Part shown: piece by piece, positions 14,855 to 17,557 of the stretch
How positions within the stretch are numbered: position 1 is the stretch's first letter
How the letters are laid out: each line of letters starts with the position of its first letter
Notes under the pieces: generated by a model
What the model was told of the DNA's origin: nothing
Seen by the model: the letters and a program-made list of their open reading frames with translations, nothing else
Databases searched by the model: none
Made by a program: the position numbers and the translations under genes
Origin: an uncultured Ruminococcus sp.
Lineage (GTDB): Bacteria; Bacillota; Clostridia; Oscillospirales; Ruminococcaceae
Reading direction: 5' to 3'
Assembly: GCA_946183385.1 (NCBI GenBank)
Contig: CAMHBN010000008.1
Location: 1 to 17,557, forward strand
DNA: 17,557 nt

Positions 14855-15150
14855 CTGTCAAGCAGTCCGAGCAGGAGCTCTATCGGATTCGGGAAGAGCT
14901 CGCGCGAGCTCTCGGTGAGTTCACGCAGCCTGTCAAAGAGCTCGCCCGATATGTCCGAGCGGAAGATGTTCGTTATCATCAGCGCGGCGGCAATCAGCAT
15001 ACACATCGCCGCCTGCATGGCGATGATGTCGTCTGCTCCGCCCTCACGCTTTCGGCGCGAGCTCTCCTCTGCGAGCCGCTCGGTGTCGTCCTCTGCGGGC
15101 AGGGCGGTACGGTCGTCCGTGACCGTGGGGATTATGTACGTCTCGTTCAT
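14851..15150 (-). CDS. Single-pass membrane protein coupled to the M50 protease, 99 residues
   Basis: I do not recognise the family. I start it at ATG 15150-15148 because GGAGG lies 8 nt upstream; the frame stays open further upstream to 15297 but has no ribosome binding site there and would overlap the rpmE promoter. The first 40 residues are charged (MNETYIIPTVTDDRTALPAE, then RRKREGG), followed by one hydrophobic segment (about 43-60: IIAMQAAMCMLIAAALMI), and an amphipathic C-terminal half ending IELLLGLLDR. Its stop overlaps the M50 GTG start. The single-pass layout next to an intramembrane protease suggests a partner or substrate, as with SpoIVFA-SpoIVFB, but I see no SpoIVFA similarity. 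Confidence 0.78.
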   Translation of the reverse strand: MNETYIIPTVTDDRTALPAEDDTERLAEESSRRKREGGADDIIAMQAAMCMLIAAALMITNIFRSDISGELFDRLRELTESSRELFPNPIELLLGLLDR

Positions 15151-15243
15151 TTCCAAGCCTCCTTTATATAATGGTATTGCGAAACGGACAGGATAAGAAC
15201 ACGGCAGACTATGATTAAAATTGTGAAATATATCTGTCCGCAC

Positions 15244-15272
15244 TTGACAGCTCTCCGCCCTTATGCTATAAT
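15244..15272 (+). promoter_or_regulatory. Strong promoter for rpmE
   Basis: Perfect -35 TTGACA (15244-15249), 17 nt, and perfect -10 TATAAT (15267-15272) preceded by TGC. It is the best promoter in the window and sits in the divergent spacer; I could not find a convincing minus-strand promoter for the 99-residue gene. Confidence 0.9.
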
Positions 15273-15278
15273 TAGTTA

Positions 15279-15361
15279 CTGTAATGTATATTGGCACTAC
15301 TGTCTAAAGGAACTGATGGGCTGCACGATAATACAGAAATATTCTTCCGGAGGTGAAAATC
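15279..15361 (+). promoter_or_regulatory. rpmE 5' leader, possible L31 leader
   Basis: About 83 nt of untranslated leader. CTGTA (15279-15283) can pair with TACAG (15333-15337), and the flanking ATATT and AATAT could form a crossing helix. Structured autoregulatory leaders are known upstream of L31 genes in Firmicutes; membership here is an inference. Confidence 0.35.
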
Positions 15362-15565
15362 GTGAAAGAGGGAATCCATCCTGAGATGTTCAAGACCACA
15401 ATTACCTGCCACTGCGGTAACGTGATCGAGACAATGTCCACAAAGCAGGACATCAAGGTTGAAATCTGCTCCAAGTGCCATCCGTTCTACACAGGCAAGC
15501 AGAAGCTTGTTGACACAGGCGGACGCGTTGACAGATTCAAGAAGCGTTTCAATCTCGAAAAGTAA
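15362..15565 (+). CDS. rpmE: 50S ribosomal protein L31, zinc-binding type
   Basis: 67 residues. I use GTG 15362 (MKEGIHPE), 8 nt after GGAGG at 15349-15353; the in-frame GTG at 15353 overlaps the ribosome binding site. Four zinc-ligand cysteines are seen: Cys16 and Cys18 (CHCG), Cys36 and Cys39 (CSKC), so this is the Zn-dependent C+ form rather than the zinc-free paralogue. The [20 protein letters not shown] segment is the L31 signature. It is monocistronic, with its own promoter and terminator. Confidence 0.96.
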   Translation: MKEGIHPEMFKTTITCHCGNVIETMSTKQDIKVEICSKCHPFYTGKQKLVDTGGRVDRFKKRFNLEK

Positions 15566-15571
15566 TCAAAG

Positions 15572-15595
15572 AGCCGCTCAAAAGAGCGGCTTTTT
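15572..15595 (+). terminator. Rho-independent terminator of rpmE
   Basis: AGCCGCTC (15572-15579), AAAA loop, GAGCGGCT (15584-15591), T-run to 15595. It lies 6 nt after the stop. Confidence 0.93.
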
Positions 15596-15603
15596 CTCTA
15601 TCT

Positions 15604-15628
15604 GTAGGGGCGATGCCCTCATCGACCC
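15604..15628 (+). repeat. GTAG palindrome, CCT-loop subtype (copy 4)
   Basis: GTAG (15604-15607), then GGG CGATG / CCCT / CATCG A CCC. The stem holds with one bulged A; it looks like a nine-position stem that lost one base in the left arm. Confidence 0.7.
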
Positions 15629-15662
15629 GACCGCCGCACCGCAAAGCCACCTGAAACCATCT

Positions 15663-15685
15663 GTAGGGACGCGCATTGCGCGTCC
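15663..15685 (+). repeat. GTAG palindrome, 19-nt subtype (copy 5)
   Basis: GTAG (15663-15666), then GGACGCGCATTGCGCGTCC (15667-15685), a perfect 9-bp stem with one central base. It is direct relative to copy 4, 59 nt away, and 36 nt before yigZ. Confidence 0.85.
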
Positions 15686-15720
15686 GCAAGTTCTTTGTAA
15701 GCCAACGTGAGAGGTATAAT

Positions 15721-16362
15721 ATGAACTACCTTACAATTTCCGCTCCCGCCGAAGCCTCGTTCGTGGAGAAGAAGTCCGAATTCATCGGGTATATAGCTCC
15801 CGTGAAGAACGGCGGCGAGGCTGTCGAATTCGTGAACAAAATAAAGTCCATGCACCGCAAGGCACGCCACAACGTCTACGCCTACATCGTGCGCGAGGAC
15901 AATATTTCCCGCTACTCCGACGACGGCGAACCGCAGGGAACTGCGGGCGTGCCCGTCCTTGACGTGCTCCGCAAGCGCGGACTCACGGACGTGTGCATCG
16001 TGGTGACGCGCTACTTCGGAGGCATACTCCTCGGCGGCGGCGGACTTGTCCGCGCCTACTCGCACGCGGCTTCCCTCGCCTGCGACGCGGCAAAGATAAT
16101 GGATATGCGGCTCTGCCACAGACTGCGCATCTCCGCGGACTACGGTATGTACGGCAAGATAAGCTACATTCTGCCAAGCTTTGACACGATAACGGAGAGC
16201 TCCGACTTCGGCAGCGACGTGGCTCTCGAGGTGCTTGTGCTGTCCGAGAAGCTCGACTCCTTCACCAAGGAGCTGACCGAGGTCACCAACGGAGCGGCTA
16301 AAATCGAGGATTTGGGCGAGCTGTACGCCGATTTCAGCAGTGTTACATCAAATAATGCCTAA
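15721..16362 (+). CDS. yigZ: YigZ/IMPACT-family protein (UPF0029)
   Basis: 213 residues. The UPF0029 (IMPACT) N-terminal domain carries the family signature at about 89-117: TDVCIVVTRYFGGILLGGGG followed by LVRAYSHA. YSDDGEPQGTAGVPVLDVL just before it is also typical. The C-terminal 80 residues form the ferredoxin-like DUF1949 domain. Bacterial YigZ/YvyE may bind nucleic acid or ribosome-associated factors; the exact role is not settled. I use ATG 15721, with GAGAGG at 15709-15714; a TTG 45 nt upstream lies inside the palindrome and lacks a ribosome binding site. GTAG palindromes flank it: one ends 35 nt upstream, one begins 6 nt after the stop. Confidence 0.93.
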   Translation: MNYLTISAPAEASFVEKKSEFIGYIAPVKNGGEAVEFVNKIKSMHRKARHNVYAYIVREDNISRYSDDGEPQGTAGVPVLDVLRKRGLTDVCIVVTRYFGGILLGGGGLVRAYSHAASLACDAAKIMDMRLCHRLRISADYGMYGKISYILPSFDTITESSDFGSDVALEVLVLSEKLDSFTKELTEVTNGAAKIEDLGELYADFSSVTSNNA

Positions 16363-16368
16363 TCATAT

Positions 16369-16394
16369 GTAGGGGACGCCGCCCTCGGCGTCCC
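16369..16394 (+). repeat. GTAG palindrome, CCT-loop subtype (copy 6)
   Basis: GTAG (16369-16372), then GGGACGCCG / CCCT / CGGCGTCCC: a perfect 9-bp stem (16373-16381 with 16386-16394). It begins 6 nt after the yigZ stop. Confidence 0.85.
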
Positions 16395-16426
16395 GCAATA
16401 TACCGACAAGCCACATTCAACGGATT

Positions 16427-16449
16427 GTAGGGGCGCACAGTGTGCGCCC
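16427..16449 (+). repeat. GTAG palindrome, 19-nt subtype (copy 7)
   Basis: GTAG (16427-16430), then GGGCGCACAGTGTGCGCCC (16431-16449), a perfect 9-bp stem with one central base. It forms an inverted pair with copy 8. Confidence 0.85.
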
Positions 16450-16476
16450 GAATACAGAATCACCAAGCATACCTGC

Positions 16477-16499
16477 GGGCGAACAATGTTTGCCCCTAC
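16477..16499 (-). repeat. GTAG palindrome, 19-nt subtype (copy 8, inverted)
   Basis: GGGCGAACAATGTTTGCCC (16477-16495), then CTAC (16496-16499). The stem has one G-T wobble. It is oriented against copy 7, 27 nt away, in the same arrangement as copies 2 and 3. Confidence 0.85.
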
Positions 16500-16534
16500 A
16501 AAATAATTCAAACACCAAAAATAAAATAAAGGGA

Positions 16535-16563
16535 TTTTCCGTTCCCTTTAGTATAAGTATAAT
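16535..16563 (+). promoter_or_regulatory. Probable promoter for the dGTPase gene, overlapped by an inverted repeat
   Basis: -10 TATAAT (16558-16563); the best -35 at 17 nt is the weak TTTTCC (16535-16540). An inverted repeat AAAGGGA (16528-16534) / TCCCTTT (16543-16549) overlaps the -35 and spacer and could be an operator. Confidence 0.5.
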
Positions 16564-16594
16564 AGAAGCACTTTTTTCACAGGGAGGGATAGCT

Positions 16595-17557
16595 TTGACA
16601 GTAAGAGAACAGTATGAGATAACCGAAGTGGGCATACTCAGCAAGTTCGCGTGCACAAGCGTGAACGAGGAGATGACCCGCCGCGAGCGCCACGAGGACA
16701 AGTGCCCGTTCCGCACCGACTTCCAGCGCGACCGCGACCGCATACTTCACTGCAACTCCTTCCGCAGACTGAAGCGTAAAACGCAGGTATTCCTGTCGCC
16801 CGTCGGCGACCACTACCGCACCCGCCTCACACACACCCTCGAGGTGTCGCAGATAGCGCGGACTATAGCCCGCGGTATGCGTCTGAACGAGGACCTCACC
16901 GAGGCTATCGCTCTCGGTCATGACCTCGGGCACTCCCCGTTCGGACACTGCGGCGAGAGAACTCTCGACGAGATATGTCCCCACGGCTTCAAGCACTACG
17001 AGCAGAGCGTGCGTGTGGTCGAGGCTCTTGAAAAGAAGGGCGAGGGTCTGAACCTCACCTACGCCGTCCGCGATGGCATACTCTGCCACACTAACAAGGT
17101 CGCCGCAACAAAAGAGGGCAATATCGTCCGTCTCGCGGACACCATCGCCTACATCAACCACGATATCGAGGACTCAGTCCGCGCGGGCATTCTCGACCCG
17201 AACGACCTGCCCAACGACTGCGTATACGTCCTCGGCAACACCAAGACAAAGCGCATCACCACGCTCATCGCCTCGGTCATCGAGCACGGAGCGTACGATA
17301 TAGACTTCTCCCCTGCCGTAAGGAAGGCGCACGACGACCTGAAAGCGTTCATGTTCCGCAAGGTCTACACCAATCCCGCCGCCAAGCAGGAGGAGGAAAA
17401 GGCTGTACAGCTTATATGCAAGCTCTACGAGTACTTCATCGCCAACATCAGCAAGCTCCCCGAGGAGTACCGCATAATCGCCAAGAAGACCGACCCCGAC
17501 AGAGCCGTCTGCGACTACATATCGGGTATGAGCGACAGCTACGCGGTAGACCTCTAC
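16595..17557 (+). CDS. dgt: Deoxyguanosinetriphosphate triphosphohydrolase-like protein, C-terminus cut by window
   Basis: 321 codons are present and the frame is open at the window end. HD-domain enzyme of the dGTPase family, which cleaves dNTPs to nucleoside and tripolyphosphate. The HD ligands are visible: His80 in RTRLTHTLEV, His109-Asp110 in ALGHDLGHSPFGH, and Asp182 in RLADTIAYINHDIED. The conserved FRRLKRKTQVF segment (56-66) contributes to substrate binding. The start is TTG 16595, 6 nt after AGGGAGGG (16581-16588); no ATG upstream is in frame with a ribosome binding site. In many Clostridia this gene precedes dnaG-rpoD, which would lie beyond the window. Confidence 0.92.
   Translation, partial: MTVREQYEITEVGILSKFACTSVNEEMTRRERHEDKCPFRTDFQRDRDRILHCNSFRRLKRKTQVFLSPVGDHYRTRLTHTLEVSQIARTIARGMRLNEDLTEAIALGHDLGHSPFGHCGERTLDEICPHGFKHYEQSVRVVEALEKKGEGLNLTYAVRDGILCHTNKVAATKEGNIVRLADTIAYINHDIEDSVRAGILDPNDLPNDCVYVLGNTKTKRITTLIASVIEHGAYDIDFSPAVRKAHDDLKAFMFRKVYTNPAAKQEEEKAVQLICKLYEYFIANISKLPEEYRIIAKKTDPDRAVCDYISGMSDSYAVDLY

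Noticed and set aside
14851..15297. A 148-codon version of the 99-residue gene
   Set aside because: The extra N-terminus lacks a ribosome binding site and overlaps the perfect rpmE promoter; ATG 15150 has GGAGG.

Overview
The window reads as ordinary chromosome of a Gram-positive anaerobe of the Clostridia, most likely a Ruminococcus-type member of the Oscillospiraceae. The grounds are the rplU-prp-rpmA order with a Prp-cleavable L27 extension, a YlmC/YmxH PRC-barrel gene, strong AGGAGG ribosome binding sites, a type I dockerin on a secreted protein (a cellulosome hallmark), and a family of GTAG-footed palindromes in the spacers. The genus is an inference; no rRNA gene is present.

Layout. 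1-766 (minus): a ribosomal protein operon, rplU-prp-rpmA, with a consensus promoter and a structured L21 leader. 925-9153 (plus, divergent): one long run consisting of a MoxR-type AAA+ ATPase, a DUF58 protein, a membrane transglutaminase-like protein, a secreted C39-like cysteine peptidase with Ig-like, SH3-like and dockerin domains, prmA, and a 394-residue protein I do not recognise, closed by a terminator. 9154-9434: a non-coding convergent spacer packed with small hairpins. 9435-11405 (minus): rpsB and tsf, with a pair of inverted palindromes between them. 11421-14331 (minus): a membrane PAS-GGDEF-EAL protein, a 51-residue peptide that looks like an isolated sortase sorting signal, and ylmC, whose ribosome binding site lies inside a terminator hairpin. 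14366-15150 (minus): a small membrane protein coupled to an M50 site-2 protease. 15244-17557 (plus): rpmE with promoter and terminator, yigZ flanked on both sides by GTAG palindromes, and the start of a dGTPase-like HD hydrolase that runs off the window.

How they work together. Most of the content is housekeeping: translation (L21, L27, S2, EF-Ts, L31, PrmA), ribosome maturation (Prp) and nucleotide metabolism. The MoxR/DUF58/transglutaminase trio is a widespread set thought to assemble or modify envelope proteins; here it is followed directly by a secreted dockerin protein, which may be a client or partner. The least explained elements are eight GTAG palindromes in four spacers, a separate tandem array of TCT-loop hairpins at 9154-9245, the isolated sorting-signal peptide behind the c-di-GMP gene, and the 394-residue protein. 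I see no phage, IS, CRISPR, tRNA or rRNA.
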